This document shows, in pieces, positions 1 through 8,624 of a stretch of 23,932 nt of DNA (the stretch's first letter is position 1; each line of letters opens with the position of its first letter). Source of the stretch: an uncultured Bacteroidota bacterium (lineage in GTDB: Bacteria > Bacteroidota > Bacteroidia > Flavobacteriales > BACL11); the NCBI GenBank assembly GCA_902514225.1, contig CABXPN010000015.1, forward strand, positions 1-23,932, in the 5' to 3' direction. The notes beneath the pieces are model-generated. The model ran no database searches. It saw nothing but the letters and a program-made list of their open reading frames with translations, and was not told where the DNA came from. Position numbers and translations under genes: made by a program.

Positions 1-632
1 TATTTAAACACTTTTCCTGGAGTTTCAGTAGATTTAAGATTAACCACCTGATCTTTTAAGTGTGGAGCAAAATACGCCTCAGCAGTTTGTCCTAAAGGAT
101 CGTGATAATCTTCATTCCAATTTAAACCAGAACTCATAGTAAGTAGATGTTTTATTGTAATTTCTGAATTATCTCCCTCACAAAAATCTGGAATAAAATC
201 ACATACTTTCTGATTTACACTTTCAATTTTACCTTCTTTTATTGCAACTCCAACAAGTGTAGATACCCAACTTTTTGCCATTGAGAAAGAGTTAGAAGAA
301 CTATCTGCAGAGTATCCGTGCCAATATTCCTCAAAAACTATACTATCTTTTTTTATTACCATATACGCTACAGTACCTAATTCATCATTTATAGGTTTTA
401 TAAATTCAGGAAGTGTTGCTTTGTTATAATCTTTAGAAATAAGCCATTCTTGGTGTTCTCCATTTTCTATTTTATTTGATGGGAAATGAACAAAATCATG
501 AATATATGAAGATGTATATCCATGTAAGTAGGTTACATAAATTGCTTTGTACATCCAACTTTTTCCACTAAAAACGATTAGTAAATTTAGTACCACAAAA
601 ACAATAAGTAAATATTTTAATATTTTTTTCAT
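1..632 (-). CDS. Serine hydrolase, beta-lactamase/class C PBP-like (partial, C-terminus outside window)
   Basis: Read on the minus strand from ATG at 632, the frame stays open to the window edge, giving the first 210 residues. Residues 7-22 are a hydrophobic signal or membrane anchor, so the catalytic domain probably lies outside the cytoplasmic membrane. The motif SMAK at 117-120 fits the SxxK nucleophile of the beta-lactamase/penicillin-binding (class C, EstB-like) fold. It is followed by a stretch around HLLTMSSGLNW that is typical of this family. The second motif (YxN) and the KTG-like motif would lie beyond the window, so activity (esterase, peptidase or lactamase) cannot be chosen. The ATG directly follows the lipB stop codon with no spacer, which suggests cotranscription with lipB and the sugar isomerase gene. 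Family call is firm; substrate unknown. Confidence 0.8.
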   Translation of the reverse strand, partial: MKKILKYLLIVFVVLNLLIVFSGKSWMYKAIYVTYLHGYTSSYIHDFVHFPSNKIENGEHQEWLISKDYNKATLPEFIKPINDELGTVAYMVIKKDSIVFEEYWHGYSADSSSNSFSMAKSWVSTLVGVAIKEGKIESVNQKVCDFIPDFCEGDNSEITIKHLLTMSSGLNWNEDYHDPLGQTAEAYFAPHLKDQVVNLKSTETPGKVFK

Positions 633-1328
633 CTATAAAATTTCCATTTCAAACAAAATTATCAAATGAGATTTAACTTTATTTTTTACCTCTTCCATAT
701 CGATTTCTCTTCCTAATTCTTTCTGCAGGGAAGTTACACTTTTATCTGTTATTCCACAAGGAATTATATTTCCGAAATAACTCAAATTAGAATTTATATT
801 AAAAGCAAAACCATGCATAGTTACCCAACGACTGCTTTTTACTCCTAGTGCACAAATCTTTCTTGCTTTTGGAGTGCCTACATCAAACCAAACTCCTGTT
901 TCTCCTTTTGATCTTTCGGATTCCAATCCATATTCCTTTAAAGTAGATATTACCGCTTCTTCCAGAAACCGTAAATATTTATGAATATCTGTGAAAAAAT
1001 TATCTAAATCCAAGATTGGATATGCCACCAACTGTCCTGGTCCGTGATAGGTAATATCTCCCCCTCTGTTTATTTTATGAAATGTAGCTCCTCTACTTTT
1101 TAGGTAATCTTCATTTACCAACAGATTTTTTTTGTCTCCACTTTTACCTAAAGTGTACACATGTGGGTGTTCACAAAAAATGAGATGATTTTTAGTTTTT
1201 TCTGTTTTGTTCTGTTTCCTGTTTGATGATTTAACTTCTAAAATTTCAGTAAAAAGTTTTTCTTGGTAATCCCAACATTCGTTGTAATCTATTAGTCCTA
1301 AATCCTGAAATTTTACTTTTTTATTCAT
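633..1328 (-). CDS. lipB: Octanoyl-[acyl-carrier-protein]:protein N-octanoyltransferase LipB
   Basis: LipB moves the octanoyl group from acyl carrier protein to the lipoyl domains of 2-oxoacid dehydrogenases and the glycine cleavage H protein, in the cytoplasm, ahead of sulfur insertion by LipA. The 231-residue protein carries the family signature RGGDITYHGPGQ at 88-99, the substrate-pocket lysine in KICALGV (K157), the MHGFAFNIN strand, and the catalytic cysteine in PCGIT (C191). Length is normal for flavobacterial LipB. The ATG overlaps the last base of the upstream isomerase stop codon (TAATG), so the two are probably translationally coupled. No paired lipA lies in the window. Call rests on all catalytic motifs being intact. 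Confidence 0.95.
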   Translation of the reverse strand: MNKKVKFQDLGLIDYNECWDYQEKLFTEILEVKSSNRKQNKTEKTKNHLIFCEHPHVYTLGKSGDKKNLLVNEDYLKSRGATFHKINRGGDITYHGPGQLVAYPILDLDNFFTDIHKYLRFLEEAVISTLKEYGLESERSKGETGVWFDVGTPKARKICALGVKSSRWVTMHGFAFNINSNLSYFGNIIPCGITDKSVTSLQKELGREIDMEEVKNKVKSHLIILFEMEIL

Positions 1329-2317
1329 TAAACCTTTCCTAGCTCTCCTTTCAAAAAGTTAATTACATCAATCTCAATTGCGTCTACATTATTCATTTCT
1401 GACAAATACCAACTCGCCCAATCTCCTAAATTAATATGGTAGAGGGAGTTTGCTAAAACAGTATCTCCTTTACTCCAAACCTCTGTAATATTGTTAGTAA
1501 ATTTCGAAATAACTTTTTTATTGATATCCATTCTGATTTGATTTCTTTTGTAATCGCATTTATTTCGGAAATAAACAACTGCTAAATCATTTACATTCGT
1601 TCTCCAACCTAATAGTTCGTTGTGATTCATCTCAGGGACTACATTATGCCAAGCAAGCATTTTACTGTTTTCATTTATCTGCTGACGGAAACGAATTGCA
1701 ACGCCTTCAAAACCATTAGCAACATAAATTACAGGAGTTTGTTTATACATTCTTTTTGCTAATTTCTTAGCTTCTTTCTGAATGTTTTCTTTCTCCAAGT
1801 CCAACAAAGAAATAGATTTTTTAAAATCAGATTTGAATGATTCGTTAATTATTCCGTAATGATTTAAAACAAAGAAAATCTCTGTAAAAGCATATCCGAA
1901 CATTGCTCTTGGTGGTTGTCCTCCGGGAATTAAAATATGATTGTAATTGTTTTCTTCTGCAATGTTTTTTAATTTTCCTCCGGAGGTAATAATACAAATC
2001 TCCGCATTTCTGCTCTTACATTTTTCTAAAGCATAAATAGTTTCTTCCGTATTTCCGGAATAAGAAGAAGCGATTACCAAGGTATTTTCATCCACAAAGT
2101 TTGGGATACTATAATCTTTTGTTGATAAGATTGGAATACCAACTAAAGGAGAAACAATATCGTTTACAATAGTGCCTCCAATACCAGATCCTCCTAGCCC
2201 GCAAATTAAAACATTGCTAAACTGATTGTTTGTTTTATTTAATTCAGAAGAGTTTCCAATATCCATTGCTTTTTTCAAATGATTTGTAAAATCATTTATA
2301 TAGTCATTCATTTTCAT
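1328..2317 (-). CDS. Bifunctional phosphoglucose/phosphomannose isomerase (SIS domain)
   Basis: This 329-residue protein is a two-SIS-domain sugar isomerase of the archaeal-type PGI/PMI family, interconverting fructose 6-phosphate with glucose 6-phosphate and mannose 6-phosphate. Visible signs (numbered from the MND methionine) are the glycine-rich loop [11 protein letters not shown] at 37-47, the sugar-phosphate loop [11 protein letters not shown] at 81-91, [15 protein letters not shown] at 128-142, and the C-terminal [10 protein letters not shown] at 227-236, which holds the catalytic histidine region. The open frame extends upstream to 2521, but that part lies inside lysS and looks unlike the family. 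I therefore start at ATG 2317; ATG 2311 (MNDYIND) is equally possible. It heads a unit with lipB and the serine hydrolase, divergent from lysS across about 80 bases. Confidence 0.88.
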   Translation of the reverse strand: MKMNDYINDFTNHLKKAMDIGNSSELNKTNNQFSNVLICGLGGSGIGGTIVNDIVSPLVGIPILSTKDYSIPNFVDENTLVIASSYSGNTEETIYALEKCKSRNAEICIITSGGKLKNIAEENNYNHILIPGGQPPRAMFGYAFTEIFFVLNHYGIINESFKSDFKKSISLLDLEKENIQKEAKKLAKRMYKQTPVIYVANGFEGVAIRFRQQINENSKMLAWHNVVPEMNHNELLGWRTNVNDLAVVYFRNKCDYKRNQIRMDINKKVISKFTNNITEVWSKGDTVLANSLYHINLGDWASWYLSEMNNVDAIEIDVINFLKGELGKV

Positions 2318-2376
2318 CTCAATATGTGTTTTTATAAAGAAGCCGAAATTACAAAATATTAGGATAAAAGAATTCC

Positions 2377-2385
2377 TATCTTTGC
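2377..2385 (+). promoter_or_regulatory. Bacteroidota -7 promoter box for lysS
   Basis: TATCTTTGC matches the Bacteroidota primary-sigma -7 consensus TAnnTTTG exactly and lies 14 bases upstream of the ATG at 2400. I see no convincing TTG -33 element at the usual spacing. The TTG at 2382 sits inside this box, which argues against using it as the lysS start codon. Confidence 0.6.
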
Positions 2386-2399
2386 AAAAAAATTTACAA

Positions 2400-3914
2400 A
2401 TGAGCAAAGAACTTTCAGAACAGGAAATTGTAAGAAGAGAAAGCTTACAAAAACTTCGAGAACTAGGTATAAATCCGTACCCAGCAGAATTATTTGATGT
2501 AAACAATAACTCTGTAAACATAAAGAAGAACTATAAAGAAGGAGATGAAACAGATGTTATTATCGCTGGAAGGTTGATGAGTAGAAGGATAATGGGGAAG
2601 GCTTCTTTTGCAGAAATACAAGATAGTGAGGGTAGAATTCAGATTTATGTGAATAGAGATGAAATTTGTGAGGGAGAAGATAAAACAATTTACAATACGG
2701 TATTCAAAAAATTATTAGACATAGGAGATATTGTCGGAATAAAAGGAACTGTTTTCGTTACAAAAGTAGGTGAAATTTCAATAAAAGTTAAAGAGTTAAA
2801 AGTTCTTACAAAATCTTTACGACCATTGCCATTACCAAAAGTAGATGTGGACGGAACAACACATGACGCTTTTACTGATCCTGAAAAAAGGTACAGACAA
2901 AGATATGTGGATTTGGTAGTTAACCCAGAAGTAAAAGACGCTTTTATAAAGAGAACTAAACTTACCAACTCTATGCGTGAGTTTTTAAATAAAAAAGAAT
3001 ATTTAGAAGTAGAAACTCCAATTTTACAACCCCTTTATGGTGGAGCTGCTGCTCGTCCGTTTAAAACACATCACAATACTTTGGATATGGAGTTATACCT
3101 AAGAATTGCGAATGAATTGTATTTAAAAAGATTAGTTGTAGGTGGTTTTGATGGTGTATATGAATTTTCAAAAGACTTTAGAAATGAAGGGATGAGTAGA
3201 TTTCATAATCCTGAATTTACACAGATGGAACTATATGTTGCTTACAAAGATTATGCTTGGATGATGGATTTAGTAGAAGAAATGGTTGAAAAAATCGCTA
3301 TGGATTTACACGGAAAAACAGAAGTTCAAGTTGGTGATAATTTGATTGATTTCCAAAGGCCTTGGAAACGATATACAATGTATGAAGCAATCGAACATTT
3401 CACAGGAATAGATATTTCAGAAATGAATGAAGAAACAATGTCGGTAACAGCAAAAAAATTAGGAGTTTCTGTTGATAAAAGTATGGGTAGAGGAAAATTA
3501 ATTGATGAGATTTTTGGAGAGAAGTGTGAGGGGCGGTTAATCCAACCTACTTTTATTACAGACTATCCTGTAGAGATGTCTCCTTTGGCAAAAAAACACA
3601 GAGAATATGAAGGTTTAGTGGAAAGATTTGAAGCAATTTGTAATGGGAAAGAAATATGTAATGCTTTCTCTGAATTAAATGATCCAATTGACCAAAGAGC
3701 AAGATTTGAAGAACAATTAGAACTTGGGAAAAGAGGAGATGATGAAGCAATGCTTTTGGATGAAGATTTCCTAAGAGCAATTGAATATGGTATGCCTCCA
3801 ACAGCAGGTTTAGGAATAGGAATCGATAGACTGAGTATGATTATGACCAACTCAAATTCTATACAAGATGTATTGTTTTTCCCGCAAATGAAAGAGGAAA
3901 ATAGAGACAATTAA
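2400..3914 (+). CDS. lysS: Lysyl-tRNA synthetase, class II
   Basis: It charges tRNA-Lys with lysine using ATP, in the cytoplasm. The 504-residue protein has an N-terminal OB-fold anticodon-binding domain (about 53-150) followed by the class II core. Motif 1 surrounds residues 175-208 (ending EVETPIL), motif 2 is [18 protein letters not shown] at 260-277, and motif 3 is GLGIGIDRL at 470-478. Length is normal for a bacterial class II enzyme. The frame could be extended to a TTG at 2382, but that codon lies within a -7 promoter box, so ATG 2400 is chosen. It leads a plus-strand run with the Fe-S/rhodanese gene (3-base gap), the M28 peptidase and gpsA. Confidence 0.97.
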   Translation: MSKELSEQEIVRRESLQKLRELGINPYPAELFDVNNNSVNIKKNYKEGDETDVIIAGRLMSRRIMGKASFAEIQDSEGRIQIYVNRDEICEGEDKTIYNTVFKKLLDIGDIVGIKGTVFVTKVGEISIKVKELKVLTKSLRPLPLPKVDVDGTTHDAFTDPEKRYRQRYVDLVVNPEVKDAFIKRTKLTNSMREFLNKKEYLEVETPILQPLYGGAAARPFKTHHNTLDMELYLRIANELYLKRLVVGGFDGVYEFSKDFRNEGMSRFHNPEFTQMELYVAYKDYAWMMDLVEEMVEKIAMDLHGKTEVQVGDNLIDFQRPWKRYTMYEAIEHFTGIDISEMNEETMSVTAKKLGVSVDKSMGRGKLIDEIFGEKCEGRLIQPTFITDYPVEMSPLAKKHREYEGLVERFEAICNGKEICNAFSELNDPIDQRARFEEQLELGKRGDDEAMLLDEDFLRAIEYGMPPTAGLGIGIDRLSMIMTNSNSIQDVLFFPQMKEENRDN

Positions 3915-3917
3915 ATA

Positions 3918-4652
3918 ATGCAAGAAGAACATAAAAAAGTAGATATAAACTCAAAAGAGTTTAAAAAAGAGTTAGAAAAAACAAGAGTTTTTGCGGATAA
4001 AATACGAGAGAGAATGGAGTTTTTTCCAAACCCTATTGATTCTGAAAATGAAAGAATTTATGTGGGATTAACTAACAATAAACTTAGAAAAGGAAAAAGA
4101 TACTGCCCTTGTTTTATGGTGGAGGGGGAAACTAAAGAGGAGAAAAAAGCTGCTAATAATAGAATTTGTCCCTGTAAACCAGCTTTGCAAAATGAAATTC
4201 CTGAAACGGGAAAATGTTATTGTGGTATTTTTAATACTCTAGAATATGTAGATAATTTTGTAATGATAGACAAAAAAGAAGGTGTTAATCATAACAATCT
4301 ATCAACCGAAAAACTTATCACATTATTTGATGAAAAAGAAATTAATTCAGGAGAATTAGTTGATTTACTAGATGGTAGAAAAAAGGGGTTAATTAATTTT
4401 ACATTGGTAGATGTTAGAGAAGAATTAGAAAACAATACCAAACAAATTGTTGGAATGGATTACTTGATTCCAACATCTGTTTTTAATGAAGGAATTGACA
4501 GAATTGCAGATTTAAAAGAAAGTAACATTATTGTTCATTGTCATTCTGGAGCTAGATCAGGGAGGGTTCAGCAATTAATGTTACAAATAGGATATAAAAA
4601 AGTGATTAATTTAAATGGAGGTATCGCTAATTTTGGTGGTTATACAAAATAA
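3918..4652 (+). CDS. Ferredoxin-thioredoxin reductase catalytic-domain / rhodanese fusion protein
   Basis: The protein joins two redox/sulfur domains. Residues about 33-115 resemble the catalytic (beta) chain of ferredoxin:thioredoxin reductase, with paired cysteines at 63/65 (CPC), 84/86 (CPC) and 100/102 (CYC). In the plant and cyanobacterial enzyme this pattern is CPC-x16-CPC-x8-CHC, and it binds one [4Fe-4S] cluster beside a redox disulfide. Here the spacings are 18 and 13, and the histidine is a tyrosine. Residues about 160-244 form a rhodanese domain with LVDVREE at 163-169 and active loop CHSGARSG from C208. No ferredoxin-thioredoxin reductase variable subunit is visible nearby. The likely role is thiol/persulfide redox chemistry, but substrate and electron donor are unknown. 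It follows lysS by three bases and precedes the M28 peptidase by six. Confidence 0.78.
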   Translation: MQEEHKKVDINSKEFKKELEKTRVFADKIRERMEFFPNPIDSENERIYVGLTNNKLRKGKRYCPCFMVEGETKEEKKAANNRICPCKPALQNEIPETGKCYCGIFNTLEYVDNFVMIDKKEGVNHNNLSTEKLITLFDEKEINSGELVDLLDGRKKGLINFTLVDVREELENNTKQIVGMDYLIPTSVFNEGIDRIADLKESNIIVHCHSGARSGRVQQLMLQIGYKKVINLNGGIANFGGYTK

Positions 4653-4658
4653 AAAATT

Positions 4659-6272
4659 ATGAACAAATTATTTTTAGGGTTAATATTTATTAGTTCATCT
4701 TTAGTTGCTCAAGATTGTATTAAAGACCTAAAATCTCTTGATGTTATCAGAAAAGATATTGCTATCTTATCTGATGATAAAATGGAGGGTAGGGAAACAG
4801 GAACAAAAGGAGAGAAAATGGCTCTTAAGTTTCTTCATAAAAGATTTGAAAGAATTGGATTAGAAACATCTATTCATAGATTTACATTTAACGGAAATGT
4901 AATTATTGAATTTAATAATGAACTATTAGATTTAGGATTTTACCCTACAGAATATTCTTCTGATGCTGTTATTGAAAATACAGAATTAATAGATGTTGAT
5001 TTTGGTATTGAAGCTACTGATTTGGACTATTCTGATTATTCAAATGTAGATGTTAAAGGAAAAATTGTTATTATTAACACTTCTTCTCCTGATGGAATAC
5101 ATCCTCATTCAAAATATTTAAATTATCATGATTTAAAATTAAGGTCTGAAACTGCAAAAGAAAAGGGTGCAATTGGAGTGGTTTTTTATACTGATAATAA
5201 ATATGCTGAAACTCCTGAAAACAAATTTAAAAATATTATTTCTACTGGAATTCCTGTTTTATTTTGGAATGACACCCGAGAAAATCTTCCTTCAGAAAAT
5301 ATTTCTTTCCAATTAAAAATGATTGAAAAAGAAGTTACCGGACATAACTTAATTGCTGAAATTGATAATGGGATGAAACACACTGTATTAATTGGAGCAC
5401 ATTATGATCATTTAGGTTGGGGGAAGGAAGGGTCTTTGTACAGAGGAGATTCTGCAATACATAATGGTGCTGACGATAACGCAAGTGGTACAGCTGCTTT
5501 ATTATATCTGGCAAAATATTATTCTAATTCTAAATATAGTAACTATAATTATGTTTTTATTGCTTTTAGTGGAGAAGAAAAAGGATTGCTTGGTTCTAAT
5601 GCATACTCAAAAAGTGATGTTTTTAATCCTGAAGAAATTAATTATATGATAAATATGGATATGATTGGAAGGTTAAACAAAGAAAACAACATTGAAGTTT
5701 ATGGAGTAGGAACCTCACCTGTTTGGGATAAGGTTTTAGATAGAAATATTTGTGGAACAATAAATATTGAAAAATCTTTAAGTGGTGTTGGTTCTTCTGA
5801 CCACACTTCTTTTTATCTTCAAGATATTCCTGTATTACATTTTTTTACAGGAACACATGAAGACTACCACAAACCTTCTGATGATGCTGATAAAATAAAT
5901 TATAAGGGAATCATAACTATTATGTCATATATTACATCTATAATTAACGATTTAGATGACAATAAAAAACTTAAATTTACTAAAACAAAGATGGAAGAAA
6001 GTAAAAAAGCTCCTAAGTTTTCTGTAACTCTTGGTGTTGTTCCTAATTATATGTATTCTGATGGAGGAATGAAAATTGATGGTGTAAATGATAGTAAAGC
6101 AGCTGACAAAGCTGGTATGCAAAAAGGTGATATTGTTATTAAATTAGGTGAGGTTAATATTACTGATATGAGTTCTTACATGAAAGCCTTGGGTCATTTC
6201 GTTAAAGGTGATCAGGTAAAAGCTATTGTTATCCGGGATGGTAAAGAAGTAGAATTAAACGTGAAATTTTAA
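4659..6272 (+). CDS. Secreted M28 zinc aminopeptidase with PA insert and C-terminal PDZ domain
   Basis: This 537-residue protein begins with a signal peptide (about 1-17, ending SLVAQ), so it is exported. An inserted protease-associated-like region covers about 105-225. The M28 metallopeptidase core follows, with zinc ligands or catalytic residues visible as H248 (GAHYDH), D272 (GADDNASG), E306/E307 (FSGEEKG), D334 (NMDMIGR) and H404 (DYHKPSDD). Residues about 455-537 form a PDZ domain (DGVNDSKAADKAGMQKGDIV), as in many Bacteroidota M28 enzymes, probably for substrate or membrane-protein binding. It likely trims N-terminal residues from peptides in the periplasm or outside the cell. The stop codon directly abuts the TTG start of gpsA in the same frame. 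Confidence 0.92.
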   Translation: MNKLFLGLIFISSSLVAQDCIKDLKSLDVIRKDIAILSDDKMEGRETGTKGEKMALKFLHKRFERIGLETSIHRFTFNGNVIIEFNNELLDLGFYPTEYSSDAVIENTELIDVDFGIEATDLDYSDYSNVDVKGKIVIINTSSPDGIHPHSKYLNYHDLKLRSETAKEKGAIGVVFYTDNKYAETPENKFKNIISTGIPVLFWNDTRENLPSENISFQLKMIEKEVTGHNLIAEIDNGMKHTVLIGAHYDHLGWGKEGSLYRGDSAIHNGADDNASGTAALLYLAKYYSNSKYSNYNYVFIAFSGEEKGLLGSNAYSKSDVFNPEEINYMINMDMIGRLNKENNIEVYGVGTSPVWDKVLDRNICGTINIEKSLSGVGSSDHTSFYLQDIPVLHFFTGTHEDYHKPSDDADKINYKGIITIMSYITSIINDLDDNKKLKFTKTKMEESKKAPKFSVTLGVVPNYMYSDGGMKIDGVNDSKAADKAGMQKGDIVIKLGEVNITDMSSYMKALGHFVKGDQVKAIVIRDGKEVELNVKF

Positions 6273-7268
6273 TTGAAATCAGAAAGTAAAATAGGGGTAA
6301 TTGGTGGTGGTAGTTGGGCTACTGCTATTGTAAAAATGCTTTGCGAAAATGTAGATTCTGTAAATTGGTGGATGAGAAATGAGGAAGTAATTGAACATAT
6401 AAATACATACGGACACAACCCAAATTATATTTCGGATGCAGAGTTAAAAAAATCAAAATTAAACTTGAGTTCTAATATTAATGAGATAGTTAAAAACTCT
6501 GATTATTTAGTTTTGGCGGTTCCTTCTGCATTTTTAAAATCAACTTTGGAATCGTTAAAAATTCCTTTAAATAATAAAATTATTATCTCTGCAATTAAAG
6601 GTATTGTTCCTGAAAATAATACTATTGTGGGGGAGTTTATTTATAATCAGTATGATGTTCCCTACGAAAATATTACTGTGATTACCGGTCCTTGTCATGC
6701 GGAGGAAGTTGCTTTAGAAAGACTTTCGTATTTAACCATTGCTTGTAGTGATATTGATAAAGCAGAGTTTTTTGCAAACTCTATCTCTGGTAGATATATT
6801 AAAACTACAGTTTCTGATGATATTTACGGAACAGAATATTCTGCTGTTCTGAAAAATGTTATCGCTCTTGCTTCCGGAATTTGCCATGGTTTAGGTTATG
6901 GAGATAACTTTCAGGCGGTATTAGTTTCCAATGCAATCCGGGAGATAAAACGATTTGTAGATGAGGTTCATCCAATAAAAAGAGATATAAAAGAATCTGC
7001 TTATTTGGGAGATTTATTAGTAACAGCTTATTCTCAATTTAGCCGTAACAGAACTTTTGGAGAAATGATTGGAAGGGGGTATAGTGTAAACTCTGCTCAG
7101 TTGCAACTTAAGATGATTGCGGAAGGATATTATGCTGTAAAATGCATAATGGAAATTAATGAAAAACTAGAAGTGGAAATGCCAATTACTGAGGCGGTTT
7201 ACAATATTTTGTACGATAGAAAATCTGCTAAAAAACAGATTAAACTTTTAACAGATAGGTTGAATTAA
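6273..7268 (+). CDS. gpsA: NAD(P)-dependent glycerol-3-phosphate dehydrogenase, TTG start
   Basis: GpsA reduces dihydroxyacetone phosphate to sn-glycerol 3-phosphate, the backbone of phospholipids. The 331-residue protein has the nucleotide-binding loop IGVIGGGSWATA at 7-18 (the third glycine of the usual motif is alanine), VPSAFL at 84-88, ITGPCHAEEVA at 137-147, the catalytic lysine in SAVLKNVIALA (K194), and YLGDLLVT with D247, followed by the RNRTFGEMIGRGY loop. The start must be TTG at 6273: the codon before it is the in-frame stop of the M28 gene, and the next in-frame ATG (residue 22) would remove the cofactor loop. The spacing TAA-TTG suggests coupling to the peptidase gene. The 3' end overlaps scoB tail to tail by four bases, with no terminator visible. 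Confidence 0.93.
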   Translation: MKSESKIGVIGGGSWATAIVKMLCENVDSVNWWMRNEEVIEHINTYGHNPNYISDAELKKSKLNLSSNINEIVKNSDYLVLAVPSAFLKSTLESLKIPLNNKIIISAIKGIVPENNTIVGEFIYNQYDVPYENITVITGPCHAEEVALERLSYLTIACSDIDKAEFFANSISGRYIKTTVSDDIYGTEYSAVLKNVIALASGICHGLGYGDNFQAVLVSNAIREIKRFVDEVHPIKRDIKESAYLGDLLVTAYSQFSRNRTFGEMIGRGYSVNSAQLQLKMIAEGYYAVKCIMEINEKLEVEMPITEAVYNILYDRKSAKKQIKLLTDRLN

Positions 7269-7921
7269 ATTTTCATTTCAAGAATATCTCCTTCAATAAT
7301 TAAATCTGCTTCAGTTGCATTTTTAATTTCTTCTACACTCACTCCAGGAGCTCTTTCCAAAAGTTTAAATCTATTTAGGGTAACCTCCAAAACTGCTAAG
7401 TTGGTAACTATCTTTTTCACACAATTAACTCCAGTAATGGGTAGAGTACATCTTTTCAAAATCTTACTTTCTCCTTGTCGATTAGTATGCATCATAGCTA
7501 CAATAATATTATCTGCAGAAGCTACTAAATCCATTGCTCCACCCATTCCTTTTACCATTTTCCCAGGAATTTTCCAATTGGCAATATCTCCATTTTCTGA
7601 TACTTCCATAGCTCCTAAAACAGTCAATTGAACATGCTGTCCTCTTATCATAGCAAAGGAAGTAGCGGAGTCGAAAAGTACAGCCCCATCCAAAGTAGTA
7701 ATGGTTTGTTTTCCTGCATTTATCAAGTCAGGGTCTTCTTCTCCGTCAAAAGGAAATGGTCCCATTCCTAATACTCCATTCTCTGATTGAAATTCAACAT
7801 CAATTCCTTTTGGAATATAATTTGCAACCAATGTTGGAATTCCAATACCTAAATTTACATAAGTATTGTGTTGTAATTCCTGAGCTATTCGTTTTGCAAT
7901 CTCTTGTTTAGTTAATGCCAT
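7265..7921 (-). CDS. scoB: 3-oxoacid (succinyl-CoA:acetoacetate) CoA-transferase subunit B
   Basis: With ScoA it transfers CoA from succinyl-CoA to acetoacetate, linking ketone-body or leucine/lysine breakdown to acetyl-CoA. The 218-residue beta chain contains the family glycine stretch VNLGIGIPTLVANYIP at 22-37 and the catalytic glutamate in SENGVLGMGP (E47), which forms the CoA thioester. GQHVQLTVLGAMEV and KMVKGMGGAMDLV further support the call. Its start codon overlaps the last base of the scoA stop (TAATG), the standard arrangement for the two subunits of one enzyme. It is the last gene of the minus-strand unit that begins with holB. A broader 3-oxoacid or acetate CoA-transferase specificity cannot be excluded from sequence alone. 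Confidence 0.93.
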   Translation of the reverse strand: MALTKQEIAKRIAQELQHNTYVNLGIGIPTLVANYIPKGIDVEFQSENGVLGMGPFPFDGEEDPDLINAGKQTITTLDGAVLFDSATSFAMIRGQHVQLTVLGAMEVSENGDIANWKIPGKMVKGMGGAMDLVASADNIIVAMMHTNRQGESKILKRCTLPITGVNCVKKIVTNLAVLEVTLNRFKLLERAPGVSVEEIKNATEADLIIEGDILEMKI

Positions 7922-8622
7922 TATTCTTTAGTTCTTACAGTTCTTTGTTCTATTCTTTTCTCGTATTTTTCTCCTTGTAAAATTCTTTGTACAAAAATTC
8001 CTGGAGTGTGAATTTGATTCGGATCAAGTTCTCCCGCTTCTACTAATTCTTCTACTTCAGCAACTGTAACTTTTCCAGCCATAGCCATAAGTGGATTAAA
8101 ATTACGAGCGGTTCCTTTAAAAATAAGATTTCCTGCAGTATCTCCTTTCCAAGCTTTTACAAAAGCGAAATCTGCTGTAAGTGCCGACTCTAAAATATGT
8201 GGTTTTCCATTGTATTCTCTAACTTCTTTTCCTTCTTCAACTTCTGTTCCGTGTCCTGCTGGAGTAAAAAAAGCTGGAACTCCTGCGCCTCCCGCTCGGC
8301 ATCTTTCTGCCAAACTTCCTTGCGGAATTAAATCAACCTCTAACTCTCCTGATAACATTTGTCTTTCAAACTCTGCATTTTCTCCAACATAAGAAGAAAT
8401 CATTTTTTTTATTTGTTTTCTTTTTAATAAAAGTCCTAAACCAAAATCATCAACTCCAGCATTGTTAGAAATACAAGTAAGTCCGAAAATATCTTTTTTA
8501 GAAAGTGCCGCAATTGCATTTTCCGGAATACCAGAAAGCCCAAATCCCCCTACCATAAAAGTCATGTTGCTTTCTACTCCACTCAAAGCCTCTTCTATGT
8601 TTTTTACTACTTTATTTATCAT
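7921..8622 (-). CDS. scoA: 3-oxoacid (succinyl-CoA:acetoacetate) CoA-transferase subunit A
   Basis: This is the alpha chain of the CoA-transferase. The 233-residue sequence has the CoA-binding loop [12 protein letters not shown] around 23-34, [12 protein letters not shown], the stretch [20 protein letters not shown], and a C-terminal half with [15 protein letters not shown], all characteristic of family I CoA-transferases. The length matches separate-subunit bacterial enzymes rather than the fused mitochondrial form. It starts two bases after the end of the penicillin-binding protein gene and overlaps scoB by one base, so this metabolic pair seems to be read from a transcript that also carries envelope and replication genes. 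That linkage is probably positional, not functional. Confidence 0.93.
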   Translation of the reverse strand: MINKVVKNIEEALSGVESNMTFMVGGFGLSGIPENAIAALSKKDIFGLTCISNNAGVDDFGLGLLLKRKQIKKMISSYVGENAEFERQMLSGELEVDLIPQGSLAERCRAGGAGVPAFFTPAGHGTEVEEGKEVREYNGKPHILESALTADFAFVKAWKGDTAGNLIFKGTARNFNPLMAMAGKVTVAEVEELVEAGELDPNQIHTPGIFVQRILQGEKYEKRIEQRTVRTKE

Positions 8623-8624
8623 TA

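Noticed and set aside
2382..2399. TTG at 2382 as the lysS start
   Set aside because: The codon is part of the TATCTTTGC promoter box; ATG 2400 gives the usual N-terminus.
2318..2521. Upstream extension of the PGI/PMI frame to an ATG at 2521
   Set aside because: It lies antisense inside lysS, crosses the lysS promoter and encodes a Ser/Phe/Cys-rich stretch unlike the family; starts at 2317 or 2311 fit.
7265..8622. scoAB as a recently acquired cassette
   Set aside because: Base composition looks like the neighbours, junctions are as tight as in the rest of the unit, and there are no flanking repeats.
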